Origin: Arsenicitalea aurantiaca
Lineage (GTDB): Bacteria; Pseudomonadota; Alphaproteobacteria; Rhizobiales; Devosiaceae
NCBI RefSeq assembly: GCF_003994485.1
Contig: NZ_RZNJ01000001.1
Span: forward strand, 561,765 to 625,764
Direction: 5' to 3'
DNA: 64,000 nt
Position numbers and translations under genes: made by a program. Positions 16,430 to 26,738 of the stretch are shown in pieces; position 1 is the first letter of the stretch, and each line of letters opens with the position of its first letter. The notes beneath the pieces were generated by a model. The model was given only the letters and a program-made list of their open reading frames with translations, was not told where the DNA came from and searched no databases.

Positions 16430-16455
16430 AACGGCGCGCCCGGGACTTTGGTTCC
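16430..16455 (-). promoter_or_regulatory. EcfG-type promoter of small membrane protein operon
   Basis: The minus strand reads GGAAC, 17 bases, CGTT. It lies in the gap between the transglutaminase stop (16485) and the 55-residue gene, so it gives the small genes a promoter of their own. Confidence 0.77.
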
Positions 16456-16484
16456 GGGCGTTCGGGCGTCGACTAAAAATTCGG

Positions 16485-17369
16485 CTATTCGACCCGGATC
16501 ACGTCCACGGACTGCTTGGCCTTGTGCGCGCCGCTGGTCTTGAGCACGCCCACGATGGGGGAGATGTCGCCATAGTCGCGGCCATAGCCGATGACGATGT
16601 GGTCGCTCCCGGCCGGCATGGCGTTGGTGGGGTCGAACTCGCGCCACCCCATGTGCTGCCCGCACCAGACCCTGACCCAGGCATGCATGGCGTCCGCGCC
16701 TTCGAGCCGCGGCTTGCCCTCGGGCGCAATGGTGCGCAGGAACCCGCTCACATAGCCCGCCGGAATGCCGAGCCCGCGCAGCCCGGCGATCATCACATGG
16801 GCGAAATCCTGGCAGACCCCGCGCCGCAGGGCAAAGGCCTCGGCCGGCCGCGTGTCGACCTTGGTCGCCTTGGGGTCGTAGGTGAAGTCGCGGTGGATCG
16901 AAAGGCAGAGCGCGAGCGCGCCCGCAGCCACCGAGCCCGCGCGCTCGAGCGTGCTGCGCGCATAGGCTGTGATGGCGGGGTCGAGCGCGACCCTCGGCGA
17001 GGGCCCGAGGAAATGGTGGGGCGAGGCCGCGTCGAGCGACCAGAGGGCGGCGATCTCACCCTCGAGCGCGGCAGGATCGGGCGACAGGTCGGCCGCCGCC
17101 TCGGGCTCCTCCACCTGCACGCGCGCGGTCAGCCGCACGTCCAGATGGTCGTGATAGTCCCCATAGGCGATCGAGGTCACCTGGTTGCCGAAGAAGTCGA
17201 CGAAGCTCGTCTCGCGCTCGGGGCGCGGATCGAAGGAGAGCGCCGAGGCGATCACGCGTTGCGTGCCGGGCAGCGACAGCGGAGCAACCCGCACATGGTG
17301 CCGGTCATTGTGGACCATGGCTTCGTATTCATAGTGCAGTTCGAGCCGGACGTCGTAAAGCATGGCCAT
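16485..17369 (-). CDS. Transglutaminase-like cysteine protease domain protein
   Basis: A 294-residue cytoplasmic protein with the bacterial transglutaminase N-terminal beta domain (residues 1-90) and a papain-like core. The triad is visible as Cys186 (RRGVCQDFAHV), His229 (DAMHAWVRV) and Asp246 (REFDPTNA). Members hydrolyse or transfer isopeptide/amide bonds. The start codon overlaps the upstream stop by 1 base; a Met two codons later is also possible. It is the last gene of a three-gene operon with an ATP-grasp/alpha-E fusion and a transglutaminase-DUF2126 protein. Confidence 0.88.
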   Translation of the reverse strand: MAMLYDVRLELHYEYEAMVHNDRHHVRVAPLSLPGTQRVIASALSFDPRPERETSFVDFFGNQVTSIAYGDYHDHLDVRLTARVQVEEPEAAADLSPDPAALEGEIAALWSLDAASPHHFLGPSPRVALDPAITAYARSTLERAGSVAAGALALCLSIHRDFTYDPKATKVDTRPAEAFALRRGVCQDFAHVMIAGLRGLGIPAGYVSGFLRTIAPEGKPRLEGADAMHAWVRVWCGQHMGWREFDPTNAMPAGSDHIVIGYGRDYGDISPIVGVLKTSGAHKAKQSVDVIRVE

Positions 17370-19780
17370 CAGACGAAATAGGCCGAAGCCACGAGCCCGG
17401 CCAGCCGGCCGATCTCGTCCTGCAGCGCGATGAGGCGGTCGGGGGTTATGTCGTCCGGGTCGGCGATGGTCAGCTCGGTCTGCAGTTGCAGCACCGCCCG
17501 CGCCGCCGTCGAAAGCTGCCCGTCGAGCACGCCCCCGGGCAGTTTCTCGATCTGCTCGCGCAGATCGTTGATCTGGAACAGCACCGAGCGCGGGTTCAGC
17601 GGATCGAGCACCAGCAGGTCGATATAGCTCAGCCGTCCCGCGCTCACCGCATAGCGGCGGCGATGGGTCATCACGCTGTCGGCGATCTCGAGCAGCATGT
17701 CGAGCGCGCCGTCGGGCGCGTCGGGCCCGGTGAGCCGCGCGGTGATCCCGCACAGCTGCATGCCGCGCTCGAGCCGCCGCCCGATTTCGAGGAAGCGCCA
17801 GCCGGCAAAGCGGTACATGTTCTCGTGCACGAGCCCGGAAAACCCGCCGAGCTTGCGCAGGAGCACCGTCAGCGAGCGGGTGGCGTCGTCGCCCGCCGTT
17901 ACCTTGTTGGAGAACCGCCGCGCGGTCTTCGAAAGATCGGCGAGCGCCAGCCAGCCATCGGGGGAGAAGCGGTCGCGCACCTGGCCGGCGCTGCGCACCG
18001 CACTGTCGATCGCACCCAGCAGGCCCGCGGGCAGCGCCTCGGTGGCATCGACCCCGAGATCCTCGAGATAGTCGCGGGTGTCGGCCAGAAGCGGCAGGTC
18101 GGGGCGGGAGGCTTCGGCGAGCCGCGCATTATAGGCCCGCAAAATCCGGATCGTCGCCTCGCAGCGTTCGGCATACCGCCCGAGCCAGAGCAGATTGTCC
18201 GCCGCCCGGCTCGGCAGGCTGCCGCCGCGATTGCGCATCAGCGCCTCGCCGGCCTGGGGCAGCAGCGTCACCTTCTCGACCGGCTCGGCGCTCAGCACCC
18301 ACACATCGGCAGCCTGGCCGCCGCGCTGCATGGCGATCGCGGTGGTGTCGAGCGAAGAGCCCACCCGCGCAAAGCCGCCGGGCATGATCGTCCAGCCCTC
18401 GCGCGTGCGCGCCGCATAGACGCGCAGGCTCACCGGGCGCGGCTCGAGCCGGTTGTTGACGTGCACCGGCGCCGTCGACAGCCGCACCGGTTCCTGCCCG
18501 ACGAAATCGGCGCCGTTCTCGCGCAGTCGCGCAACCAGCCGATCGCGGTCGGCAGCCGCCAGCGTCGCCCCCAGCAGCGTCGTCTGGTCGTCGTCCACGG
18601 CGAGCGTCGTGGCGAAGGCCGAGCCCACCATCATCGCCTCGATGTTCTCGATCACATGCCGGCGCTCGGCGGCCTGCCCGCACCACCATGTGGCGATGCT
18701 CGGCAGCTTGAGCGGCGCGCCCGTCACCGCCTTGCTCAGCGCCGGCAAAAAGGCCGAGAGCGCGCGCGTCTCGAGGATGCCAGAGCCCAGCGCGTTCACC
18801 ATCGAGATCGTGCCGCGCCGCAGCGCCTCGGTCATGCCGGGCGTGCCGATGCGGCTGTCATAGCGGAGTTCCAGCGGGTCGACGAAGGCGGCGTCCATGC
18901 GCCGCCAGAGCACGTCCACCGGCTTCAGCCCCTCGACCGTGCGCACCATCACGCGCTCGTTCTGCACCACGAGGTCCTCGCCCTCGAGCAGCATGAACCC
19001 CAGATAGCGCGCGATATAGGCGTGCTCGAAATAGGTCTCGTTGTGCTGGCCGGGGGTCAATATCCCCACCCGGCCATAGCTCCGTCCGCCATCGGCAAAG
19101 AGCGCATCGCGGAAATCACGGAAGAAGCCGGCAAGCCTGTGCACATGCATGCGCCCGTAGATTTCCGAGAGCGCGCGCGTTGTCGCCACCCGGTTCTCGA
19201 GGGCGAAGCCGGCGCCCGAAGGCGCCTGCGTGCGGTCCCCGAGCACCCACCATTTGCCGTCCGGCCCGCGCCCGAGCTCGAAGGCGCAGAAATGGAGGAA
19301 GTGCCCGCTCGCCGGCTTGATGCCGACCATGGGCCGCAGGAACTCGCCATTGCGCGCGATGAGCTCAGGGGGCAACAGCCCGCGCTCGACCAGGGTATTG
19401 GCGCCATAGATGTCCGCAACGATGGCTTCGAGCAGGTCCGCGCGCTGGGTCAGCCCCTCGCTGATCTGCTGCCACTCGTTTTCGGCGATGATGAGCGGCA
19501 CATGCGCCAGCGGCCAGGCGCGCTCCTTGCCCTCGGCCCCGTCATATTTGCGGTAGAAGACGCCTGCATCACGCAGATACTGGTCGGCGCGTTCGAAGCG
19601 GGCGGAAAGCTCCTTGGGCCCGAGCTCGTCAAAGCCCGCCAGCAATTGGGACCAGTGCGGGCGGACGTGGCCGGCAGTATCGAGCATCTCGTCCGGAATG
19701 CCCGGAACGCGCTTGTAGCCGCCGATAATGCTCGGGCGCCGTGCCCTCGTGGCCGGCGCCCGCTGATTCCGCTTTTCCAT
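17369..19780 (-). CDS. Circularly permuted ATP-grasp fused to alpha-E domain
   Basis: An 803-residue fusion. About residues 20-480 match the circularly permuted ATP-grasp family (DUF404/DUF407: GVFYRKYDG, PSGAGFALENRVATTRA, GQHNETYFEHAYIARYLG). About 490-800 match the all-helical alpha-E family (DUF403: SRAADNLLWLGRYAERCEAT through RLAGLV). In many bacteria these are separate genes. ATP-grasp enzymes form amide bonds through acyl phosphates, and comparative genomics (Iyer and colleagues, 2009) predicted that this set makes peptides or tags proteins. The stop overlaps the transglutaminase start, and the DUF2126 gene ends 7 bp upstream. The substrate is unknown. Confidence 0.85.
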   Translation of the reverse strand: MEKRNQRAPATRARRPSIIGGYKRVPGIPDEMLDTAGHVRPHWSQLLAGFDELGPKELSARFERADQYLRDAGVFYRKYDGAEGKERAWPLAHVPLIIAENEWQQISEGLTQRADLLEAIVADIYGANTLVERGLLPPELIARNGEFLRPMVGIKPASGHFLHFCAFELGRGPDGKWWVLGDRTQAPSGAGFALENRVATTRALSEIYGRMHVHRLAGFFRDFRDALFADGGRSYGRVGILTPGQHNETYFEHAYIARYLGFMLLEGEDLVVQNERVMVRTVEGLKPVDVLWRRMDAAFVDPLELRYDSRIGTPGMTEALRRGTISMVNALGSGILETRALSAFLPALSKAVTGAPLKLPSIATWWCGQAAERRHVIENIEAMMVGSAFATTLAVDDDQTTLLGATLAAADRDRLVARLRENGADFVGQEPVRLSTAPVHVNNRLEPRPVSLRVYAARTREGWTIMPGGFARVGSSLDTTAIAMQRGGQAADVWVLSAEPVEKVTLLPQAGEALMRNRGGSLPSRAADNLLWLGRYAERCEATIRILRAYNARLAEASRPDLPLLADTRDYLEDLGVDATEALPAGLLGAIDSAVRSAGQVRDRFSPDGWLALADLSKTARRFSNKVTAGDDATRSLTVLLRKLGGFSGLVHENMYRFAGWRFLEIGRRLERGMQLCGITARLTGPDAPDGALDMLLEIADSVMTHRRRYAVSAGRLSYIDLLVLDPLNPRSVLFQINDLREQIEKLPGGVLDGQLSTAARAVLQLQTELTIADPDDITPDRLIALQDEIGRLAGLVASAYFV

Positions 19781-19787
19781 GGCGCTA

Positions 19788-22700
19788 TCAGATGCCCGCC
19801 GGCCGCCTCAGGTCAAGCGTCAAGGGGAAGTCCGCAGAGGGCTTTTCGCGCGCCGGCTCGAAGTCGCCCGGCGTGTGCCCCGAACCGATGAAACGGGCGA
19901 GCCGGCGGGCCTCCGCCTCGTTGCCGTTGACGGGGAAGCTGTGATAGTTCCGCCCGCCCGGATGGGCCACGTGATAGGTGCACCCCCCGATCGCCCGGCC
20001 CGTCCAGTTGTCGTAGATGTCAAAGACGAGCGGCGCGTTGACGGGCAGGCGCGGATGCATGCCCGAGGCCGGCTGCCAGGCCTTGTACCGCACCCCCGCC
20101 ACCGCCTTGCCGGCCGTCTCGGTGCGCCGCAGGGGCACGAAGCGGCGGTTGCAGCAGACCGAGTAGCGGTCGGGGTCGGCGCCTTCGAGGCTCACCTGCA
20201 CCCGCTCGACCGAAGAATCGACGAACCGCACCGTGCCCCCGATCGCGCCCTGCTCGCCCATCACGTGCCAGGGCTCGAGTGCCTGGCGGATTTCGAGCCG
20301 CATCCCGGCATATTCGACCTCCCCACAGAAGGGGAAGCGGAACTCGAGCTGCGCCTCGAACCATTCGGGCTCGAGCGGGAAGCCGTGCGCCCCCAGATCT
20401 GCGAGCACCTCCATGAAGTCCGCCCAGACATAGTGGGGCAGCATGAACCGGTCGTGCAGGCTCGTCCCCCAGCGGGTAAAGCCGCCGCTGAGCGGTGCGT
20501 CCCAGAGCCGTGCGATCAGCGCCCGAACCAGCAATTGCTGGGCGAGGTTCATGCGCGGGTCGGGCGGCATCTCGAAGCCGCGGAACTCGACGAGCCCGAG
20601 CCTTCCGGTCGGTCCGTCGGGAGAAAAGAGCTTGTCGATGCAGATTTCCGAGCGGTGCGTGTTGCCCGTCACATCGACCAGGAGATTGCGGAACAGCCGG
20701 TCGACGAGCCAGGGGGCAGGGGCCTCGCCCGCGCCGGGCAGCGGCACCTGTGAAAGGGCGATCTCGAGCTCGTAGAGGCTGTCGTGCCGGGCCTCGTCGA
20801 TGCGCGGCGCCTGGCTCGTGGGGCCGATGAAGCGCCCCGAGAAGAGGTAGGAGAGCGAAGGCCGCCGCTGCCATTGCAGCACGAGGCTCTTCAGAAGGTC
20901 CGGGCGCCTGAGGAACGGGCTGTCCTCCGGGGTGGCGCCGCCCACCACCACATGGTTGCCGCCGCCGGTGCCGGTATGGCGCCCGTCGATCATGAACTTG
21001 TCGGCCCCGAGCCGGCTCTGGCGCGCCTCCTCGTAGATCGCCTCGGTCGTCGCGACGCATTCGGGCCAGCTGCGCGCGGGATGGATGTTGACCTCGATCA
21101 CCCCGGGGTCGGGGGCGACGCGGATGACGTTGAGGCGCGGATCGTGCGGGGGCGCATAGCCCTCGATATGGACCGGCAGCCCGACCTTGCGCGCAGCGGC
21201 CTCGGCGGCTGCAACGAGTTCGAGATAGTCCTCGAGCGCCGCCACGGGCGGGAAGAACACGCAGAGCCGGCCGTCGCGCACCTCGGCGCTGATGGCCGTG
21301 CGCACCTCGCCCTCGATCTCGCTGATCTCCTGCTCGGTGCGATCCTGCACCTCGCCAGAAGGGGTGAAGCCCACCGACGCCTGTACATGCGAGGGATCGT
21401 TGTCGCGACGATGGGGCAGGGTACCCGGCTCGGGCAGGTCGCCGCGCGGCGCAAAGGGGTCCGCCGGCACCACATGGGGGTATTCTGTCGGCTTGATGTG
21501 CTTGAGCGAACTCAGCGGCAGCCGATAGCCGACCGGGGAGTCGCCGGGGGCGAGGAAGAGCTTGCCGCGGCGGGTCTTCCACTTCTCGGTCTGCCAGCGT
21601 CCGCCCTTGGCGCTCGCGTTCCAGCGCTGCACCGGCAGCACATAGCCCGAGGGGTTGTTGAGCCCGCGGTCGAACACCCGCGCCATGCGCGCCCGCGCTT
21701 CGGGATCGGCGAGTTCGGGATTGGCCGGATCGACGTTCTCGGGCAGCCGGGCTTCCTTGACCAGCCAGTCGCCCGTGTCCTCATAGGCGGCGTCCACCGT
21801 CTCGGTGGTGAGCCCCAGATTGAGCGCGATCTCGGACACCAGCGCCTTGGCGTCCTCGGTTCCGGCGCCCGTCTCCTCGCCTTCGGCTGCAATCAATTCG
21901 GGGTCCTGCCACAGCGGCTTGCCGTCCACCCGCCAGTAAAGCGAGAACGTCCAGCGCGGCAGCGTCTCGCCGGGATACCATTTGCCCTGGCCGTAATGCA
22001 GCAGGCCCCCCGGCGCGAACCGGTCGCGCAGCCGCTTGATCAGCACGTCCGCACGTTCGCGCTTGGTGGGGCCCACCGCATCGGTGTTCCATTCTCCGCT
22101 CTCGAAATCATCGATCGAGACGAAGGTCGGCTCGCCGCCCATGGTGAGCCGCACGTCGTTCTTTCCGAGCGCATCGTCCACTTGCCGTCCGAGCGCGTCG
22201 AGCCGGTCCCAGCTCGCCTCGGAGAAAGGCTTGGTGATCCGGGGATGCTCGGCGATCCGCGTCACCTTCATGTCGAAGGCGAAATCGACCTCCGCGTAGC
22301 TCGCAAACCCGGAAATCGGCGCGGCGTTGCGATAATGGGGCGTTGCGGCCAGCGGCACGTGGCTCTCGCCGGTCAGCAGGCCCGAGGTCGGGTCGAGCCC
22401 GATCCAGCCGGCGCCGGGCAGGTAGACTTCGCACCAGGCGTGCAGGTCGGTGAAATCGACGCTCGTGCCCGCGGGGCCGTCGAGCGCCACCAGATCGGGT
22501 TTGAGCTGGATGAGGTAGCCCGAGACGAACCGGGCGGCAAAGCCAAGGTGCCGCAGGGTCTGCACCAGAAGCCAGCTCGAATCCCGGCACGACCCGGTTG
22601 CGCGTTCCAGCGTTTCCTCGGGCGTCTGCACGCCCGCTTCCATGCGGATCACATAGCCGGTCTGCTGCTGGATGCGCGTGTTGAGCCCGGTGACGAACGT

Positions 22701-23126
22701 CACCGTGTTGACGCTCTCGCGCGGGATCGAGGCGAGGAATGCGCTCAGATGCGGCCCGGCCGGCTCGGGCGTCATGTAGATCGAGAGGTCTTCGCGCAGA
22801 TCCTCGGGATAGGCGAAGGGCCAGGTCTCCGCCTCCTCCTCTACGAAGAAATCGAACGGGTTGTAGACGCTCATGTCGGCGACGAGGTCGACTTCGATCT
22901 TGAGCTCCATCACCGGCTCGGGAAAGACGAAGCGCGCCAGGTGATTGCCGTAGGGGTCCTGCTGGAAATTGACGAAGTGCTTGTCGGGGGAGACCCGCAG
23001 GGAATGGCTCAGCACCTTGGTCTTGGAGTGCGGCGCGGGCTGCAGGCGGATGATCTGCGGTTGCAGTATCACCGGGCGATCGTAGCGATAATGGGTCAGG
23101 TGGTAGACGGCGGCTTTGATCGACAT
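19788..23126 (-). CDS. Transglutaminase-DUF2126 putative amidoligase
   Basis: An 1112-residue protein. The first 290 residues are a transglutaminase unit with Cys180 (TGSCRDSSW), His229 ([12 protein letters not shown]) and Asp245 (IGLDPTSG). The remaining roughly 800 residues match DUF2126, annotated in Pfam as a putative amidoligase; recognisable blocks are [11 protein letters not shown] near 330 and the [17 protein letters not shown] block. The length is normal for the fused form. It is the first gene of the three-gene operon; no EcfG box is visible upstream. Together the operon has ligase and amide-bond-cutting domains in each direction, consistent with making and trimming a peptide modification. 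Confidence 0.87.
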   Translation of the reverse strand: MSIKAAVYHLTHYRYDRPVILQPQIIRLQPAPHSKTKVLSHSLRVSPDKHFVNFQQDPYGNHLARFVFPEPVMELKIEVDLVADMSVYNPFDFFVEEEAETWPFAYPEDLREDLSIYMTPEPAGPHLSAFLASIPRESVNTVTFVTGLNTRIQQQTGYVIRMEAGVQTPEETLERATGSCRDSSWLLVQTLRHLGFAARFVSGYLIQLKPDLVALDGPAGTSVDFTDLHAWCEVYLPGAGWIGLDPTSGLLTGESHVPLAATPHYRNAAPISGFASYAEVDFAFDMKVTRIAEHPRITKPFSEASWDRLDALGRQVDDALGKNDVRLTMGGEPTFVSIDDFESGEWNTDAVGPTKRERADVLIKRLRDRFAPGGLLHYGQGKWYPGETLPRWTFSLYWRVDGKPLWQDPELIAAEGEETGAGTEDAKALVSEIALNLGLTTETVDAAYEDTGDWLVKEARLPENVDPANPELADPEARARMARVFDRGLNNPSGYVLPVQRWNASAKGGRWQTEKWKTRRGKLFLAPGDSPVGYRLPLSSLKHIKPTEYPHVVPADPFAPRGDLPEPGTLPHRRDNDPSHVQASVGFTPSGEVQDRTEQEISEIEGEVRTAISAEVRDGRLCVFFPPVAALEDYLELVAAAEAAARKVGLPVHIEGYAPPHDPRLNVIRVAPDPGVIEVNIHPARSWPECVATTEAIYEEARQSRLGADKFMIDGRHTGTGGGNHVVVGGATPEDSPFLRRPDLLKSLVLQWQRRPSLSYLFSGRFIGPTSQAPRIDEARHDSLYELEIALSQVPLPGAGEAPAPWLVDRLFRNLLVDVTGNTHRSEICIDKLFSPDGPTGRLGLVEFRGFEMPPDPRMNLAQQLLVRALIARLWDAPLSGGFTRWGTSLHDRFMLPHYVWADFMEVLADLGAHGFPLEPEWFEAQLEFRFPFCGEVEYAGMRLEIRQALEPWHVMGEQGAIGGTVRFVDSSVERVQVSLEGADPDRYSVCCNRRFVPLRRTETAGKAVAGVRYKAWQPASGMHPRLPVNAPLVFDIYDNWTGRAIGGCTYHVAHPGGRNYHSFPVNGNEAEARRLARFIGSGHTPGDFEPAREKPSADFPLTLDLRRPAGI

Positions 23127-23258
23127 GAGGTGGGCGTCGCTCGCTTTGTTGGGGCCGGGTCTTGAAAGGCCAATGTGCCATGCGACCTTAGCGGCTCGCT
23201 CGGGCGAGGGCTAGGCTCGCGCCCCTGCGGGCGCGACAGGTAAGCCATGTCCCTCGCG

Positions 23259-24737
23259 CTACAGGTCCCCGGCCCCGTAGGCGAGGAGCGTTGCCCGCGT
23301 GCCGCGGGTCGAAAGGGACCCGAGTGCCTTTGCGAAAGCGTCCGCGAAGGCCGGCACGCCGCCGAGCTCGCCGAAAATGGCGGTCTGCCCGATGAAGGCG
23401 CCGGGCTCGGTTTCGGCCTTTCGCGCCGCGACCCTCAGGGTTTCCCCTGCCAGATCATCGAGCGGCAGCGCCGCTCCGCCGTCGCTCGTGCCCGCGCAGT
23501 AGCGGCACCAGGCCGCCGAGACCAGCGCCAGCCCCGTCACCCCCGCGCCTGCGGCCAGCCGGTCGCGCGTGCTCGGCAGGATGAATTTTGGCTGCCGGTT
23601 CGAACCGTCCTGGCAGAGCCGGGCGACAGTATCGGCCACCTTGGGATTGGCGAAGCGCTCGGCGACGCTTTCGTAATAGTCGTCGAGATTGACCCCCGGC
23701 ACCTCGGGCACCATTGGGATGATCTCCTCGCGCTCGAGCCTTTCGAGAAACGCAGTGATCGCCGGCTCCGCCATCGCCTCGTGCACATGCACGATGTCCA
23801 TCAGCGCCGCCGGATAAGCGATCGCGGCGTGCCCGCCATTGAGGATGCGGATCTTCATCAGTTCGTAGGGGGCGACATCGGGCACGAAGGTGACGCCCAC
23901 CGTCTCGAGCCGCGGCCGCCCGGCGGGGAACCGATCCTCCAGCACCCATTGCCTGAAGGTCTCGCAGAAGACCGGCCAGCCATCCGTGACCCCGAATTCG
24001 GCTTCGAGCACCGCGCGCTCCCGGTCGGTCGTCACCGGGGTGATGCGGTCGACCATGGAATTGGGAAACGCCACCTCCGCCGCGATCCAGTCCGCAAGCG
24101 CCGGGTCCGAGAGGCGTGCGAGGCCGACGACCGCATTCCGCGCCACCGCGCCATTATGGGGGATGTTGTCGCAGCTCATCACGGTGAAGGGCGGCACGCC
24201 CTTGTCCCGCCGTGCGCGGAGCCCGCCGACGATGAGCCCGAAGACCGTCCCCGGCGCCGCCGGCCTTTCGGCGTCCGCGCGGATTTCGGGGTGGTCGGGG
24301 TCGAACCGTCCCGTCGCCGGATCGATGAAATATCCGCCCTCGGTGATCGTCATGGAGACGATCCGGATTGCGGGGTCCGCGAGCGCCGCGGTCACCGCCT
24401 CGGGGTCGCCGACCGGCAGATGCCCGATCATCGCACCGGTGATCCGGGCCGAGCGCCCGCCCGCATCCTGCGAGACGACGGTCGTCAGCCAGTCCTGCGC
24501 GCCCAGCGTCTCGGCCATTTTCCGGTCCGCCGCCCTGACGCCGGCCCCGAGGATCGCCCAGTCCTGATCGCGCCCGCTGGCGAAAAGATCATCGAGATAG
24601 ACCGCCTGATGCGCCCGATGGAAATTGCCGATCCCGAAATGGACGATCCCGGCGCTGAGCCCCGCGCGCTCATAGCCCGGCACGCCGACGCGCTCGGAAA
24701 GCCGGCCGAGATTGGCCTCACAAACCCCGATCCCCAT
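23259..24737 (-). CDS. Mannitol dehydrogenase-family polyol/hexuronate oxidoreductase
   Basis: About 492 residues of the long-chain mannitol dehydrogenase family. The N-terminal NAD-binding motif is GIVHFGIGNFHRAHQ, and the catalytic region contains KIRILNGGHAAIAY (the conserved K-x5-N-x2-H pattern). Members include mannitol 2-dehydrogenase and fructuronate reductase (UxuB); sequence alone does not settle which. A UxuB role would connect it with UxuA at 5.2 kb, but the genes are unlinked. Two ATGs are in tandem; GGAGG lies 5 bases before the second, so 24737 is preferred over 24740. Confidence 0.85.
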   Translation of the reverse strand: MGIGVCEANLGRLSERVGVPGYERAGLSAGIVHFGIGNFHRAHQAVYLDDLFASGRDQDWAILGAGVRAADRKMAETLGAQDWLTTVVSQDAGGRSARITGAMIGHLPVGDPEAVTAALADPAIRIVSMTITEGGYFIDPATGRFDPDHPEIRADAERPAAPGTVFGLIVGGLRARRDKGVPPFTVMSCDNIPHNGAVARNAVVGLARLSDPALADWIAAEVAFPNSMVDRITPVTTDRERAVLEAEFGVTDGWPVFCETFRQWVLEDRFPAGRPRLETVGVTFVPDVAPYELMKIRILNGGHAAIAYPAALMDIVHVHEAMAEPAITAFLERLEREEIIPMVPEVPGVNLDDYYESVAERFANPKVADTVARLCQDGSNRQPKFILPSTRDRLAAGAGVTGLALVSAAWCRYCAGTSDGGAALPLDDLAGETLRVAARKAETEPGAFIGQTAIFGELGGVPAFADAFAKALGSLSTRGTRATLLAYGAGDL

Positions 24738-24810
24738 CATCTCCTCCAGAATTTAGGGTGCGCGCAGAATCGCTTGGCGCGATCTCCTGCAGTTGCGAAT
24801 CCGCTTAAAC

Positions 24811-25641
24811 TCAGCGCTCGACCGGCGCATCCTCGCGCGCGCCCCATTCGGCCCAGGAGCCGTCATAGAGCGTCACGTCGCGCGCGCCCGCCGTTTCGAG
24901 CGCGAGCGCGAGCGTTGCCGCCGTCACCCCCGATCCGCAGGTGGTGACGATGGGCTTGTCGAGATCGATCCGGGCCTCGGCAAAGAAGGCCTTGAGCTCC
25001 TCGGGGCTCCTGAGCCTTCCCTCGACGCTCAGCACCGAAGCGGGAATGTTGAGGCTGCCCGGAATATGCCCCGCCCGTAGCCCCGGACGCGGCTCGGGCA
25101 CTTCGCCCCGAAAGCGCGGGCCCGGCCGGGCATCGATGATCGTTATGTCCCCGCTTCCGGCGAGCGCCCGCATCGCCTCGAAATCGCGGACGCGCGAAGG
25201 ATCGAAATCGGGCTCGAACTGCGCCGGGGCGGGATTGCGAATGCCCGTCTCCAGCGGCCGGCCCTCGGCCCGCCAGGCCGGTCCCCCGCCATCGAGAAGC
25301 CGCACGTCCTTTGCCCCCATCACCTTGAACGTCCAGTAGACGCGCGGCGCCGAAAAGAGCCCCGCCTCGTCATAGACGATGATCGTCTGCGCGCTGCCGA
25401 TCCCGAGCGCGCCCACCGCCTCGGCAAACGCCTCGGGCTGCGCCAGCATGTGGGGCAGCCCCGTCGAGAGGTCCGCGATCGCGTCCAGATCGAAGAATAC
25501 TGCGCCGGGGATATGTCCTGCTTCATGCTCGGCCCTGGGGTCCCGGTTCTGGTCGGGCAGGTACCAGCTCGCATCGACGATGGCGATGTCGGGCGCGCCG
25601 AGCCGTTGTGCGAGCCAGTCTGTGGAAACGAATGGGTCCAT
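24811..25641 (-). CDS. sseA: 3-mercaptopyruvate sulfurtransferase
   Basis: A 276-residue protein of two rhodanese domains (about 5-125 and 150-270). Only the second carries the catalytic Cys235, in the loop CGSGVTA, which is the mercaptopyruvate-type signature rather than the thiosulfate type (CRxGxT). It transfers sulfur from 3-mercaptopyruvate to cyanide or thiols in the cytoplasm. The first rhodanese repeat is structural. It lies upstream of the mannitol dehydrogenase-family gene on the same strand, with about 70 bp between and no obvious functional link. Confidence 0.92.
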   Translation of the reverse strand: MDPFVSTDWLAQRLGAPDIAIVDASWYLPDQNRDPRAEHEAGHIPGAVFFDLDAIADLSTGLPHMLAQPEAFAEAVGALGIGSAQTIIVYDEAGLFSAPRVYWTFKVMGAKDVRLLDGGGPAWRAEGRPLETGIRNPAPAQFEPDFDPSRVRDFEAMRALAGSGDITIIDARPGPRFRGEVPEPRPGLRAGHIPGSLNIPASVLSVEGRLRSPEELKAFFAEARIDLDKPIVTTCGSGVTAATLALALETAGARDVTLYDGSWAEWGAREDAPVER

Positions 25642-25879
25642 GGACGCTTCTCCTCTGGCGCCAGCAAACCATTTGCGCGCCCCGAAGGAAAGTCCGGGCG
25701 CCCGCTTTCTGCCAAATCGTCACCCCCGATCCTCACTCCTGCCACAGTGCGGGGCGAGCCCCTTGGGGGCTGCGAACGCCTCTTGCGTTCCGCCTCGGGC
25801 CGGTGCAGTGAATCGGTCCAGCAACCACCAGCGGCCGGCAGGAAACCGGGCCGCCAATCCAATGCGGGGAGCCTTCATC

Positions 25880-26665
25880 GTGACCATCAGGACGCTCGTC
25901 TGGGGCGAGAACGTGCATGAACAGACCAGCAAGGTCGTCGCCGATCTCTATCCGGAGGGCATGCACACCCAGATCGCCAGGCTCATTTCGGCCGACCAAA
26001 ACGTTTCGGTTACGACCACGACCCTCCAGGCGCCCGAGCACGGGCTGACCGAGGCCGTGCTCGCTGAGACCGACGTCCTCGTCTGGTGGGGCCACAAGGC
26101 TCATGCCGAGGTGGACGACCGCGTCGTCGAGCGCGTCATGCAGCATGTCTGGCAGGGCATGGGGCTGATCGTGCTCCATTCGGGCCATTACGCCAAGATC
26201 TTCAAACGCCTCATGGGCACGCCCTGCGGGCTCACCTGGCGCGAGGCGGGCGAGCGCGAGCGGCTCTGGGTGGTCAATCCGCGCCATCCGATCGCGGCGG
26301 GCCTGCCGCAATATTTCGAGCTCGAGAACGAGGAGATGTATGGCGAGCCCTTCGCCGTGCCCGAGCCGCTCGAAACGGTGTTCATCTCCTGGTTCCAGGG
26401 CGGGGAAGTGTTCCGCTCGGGCGTCACCTATCGGCGTGGCGCGGGCAACATCTTCTATTTCCGCCCCGGCCACGAGACCTATCCGACCTATCATGACGAG
26501 ACGGTGGGCAAGGTGCTGCGCAATGCGGTGAACTGGGCGCACAACCCCCAGGGGCGCAATCTCGCCGCCGACGACGCGCCCAACCGCCCGGTGGGCGAGG
26601 CGATCGAGCCGATCGAGGAACGCGGCCCGAAGCTCCATCAGGACGGCGAGGCGGGCTACCGCTAA
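25880..26665 (+). CDS. thuA: ThuA-type trehalose utilisation protein
   Basis: A 261-residue protein of the ThuA class-I glutamine-amidotransferase-like fold; recognisable blocks are [22 protein letters not shown] and [20 protein letters not shown]. In rhizobia ThuA and ThuB act in the trehalose/sucrose 3-keto pathway. The GTG at 25880 is preferred because GGGGAG lies 8 bases upstream and the protein then starts MTIRTLVWG; an ATG at 25862 is possible. A thuB-like gene follows in the same direction with a hairpin in the 73-bp gap. No cognate transporter is in the window. Confidence 0.82.
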   Translation: MTIRTLVWGENVHEQTSKVVADLYPEGMHTQIARLISADQNVSVTTTTLQAPEHGLTEAVLAETDVLVWWGHKAHAEVDDRVVERVMQHVWQGMGLIVLHSGHYAKIFKRLMGTPCGLTWREAGERERLWVVNPRHPIAAGLPQYFELENEEMYGEPFAVPEPLETVFISWFQGGEVFRSGVTYRRGAGNIFYFRPGHETYPTYHDETVGKVLRNAVNWAHNPQGRNLAADDAPNRPVGEAIEPIEERGPKLHQDGEAGYR

Positions 26666-26689
26666 GGGGCCCGGCCGCCACCGCCTTTG

Positions 26690-26715
26690 CCGGCCCGCCG
26701 CCAGTGGCGGGCCGG
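26690..26715 (+). other. Intercistronic mRNA hairpin between thuA and thuB-like genes
   Basis: A perfect 10-bp GC stem, CCGGCCCGCC, 6-base loop, GGCGGGCCGG, lacks a U-run. It lies about 10 bp before the ribosome site of the next gene. It more likely stabilises or attenuates the transcript than ends it. Confidence 0.5.
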
Positions 26716-26738
26716 TCCAGCGTCAAAGGAAAGCGAAG

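Noticed and set aside
17486-19891. 801-codon open frame opposite the ATP-grasp/alpha-E gene
   Set aside because: Arg/His/Ala-rich shadow with no recognisable fold; the opposite strand encodes a well-supported fusion.
20784-23165. 793-codon open frame opposite the DUF2126 gene
   Set aside because: Same reasons; the composition is that of a complementary frame in high-GC DNA.
25760-25810. Terminator or repeat from short stems near 25770
   Set aside because: GGGGC-GAGCCCC and GAACGC-GCGTTC stems are short, lack U-runs, and do not match another copy in the window.
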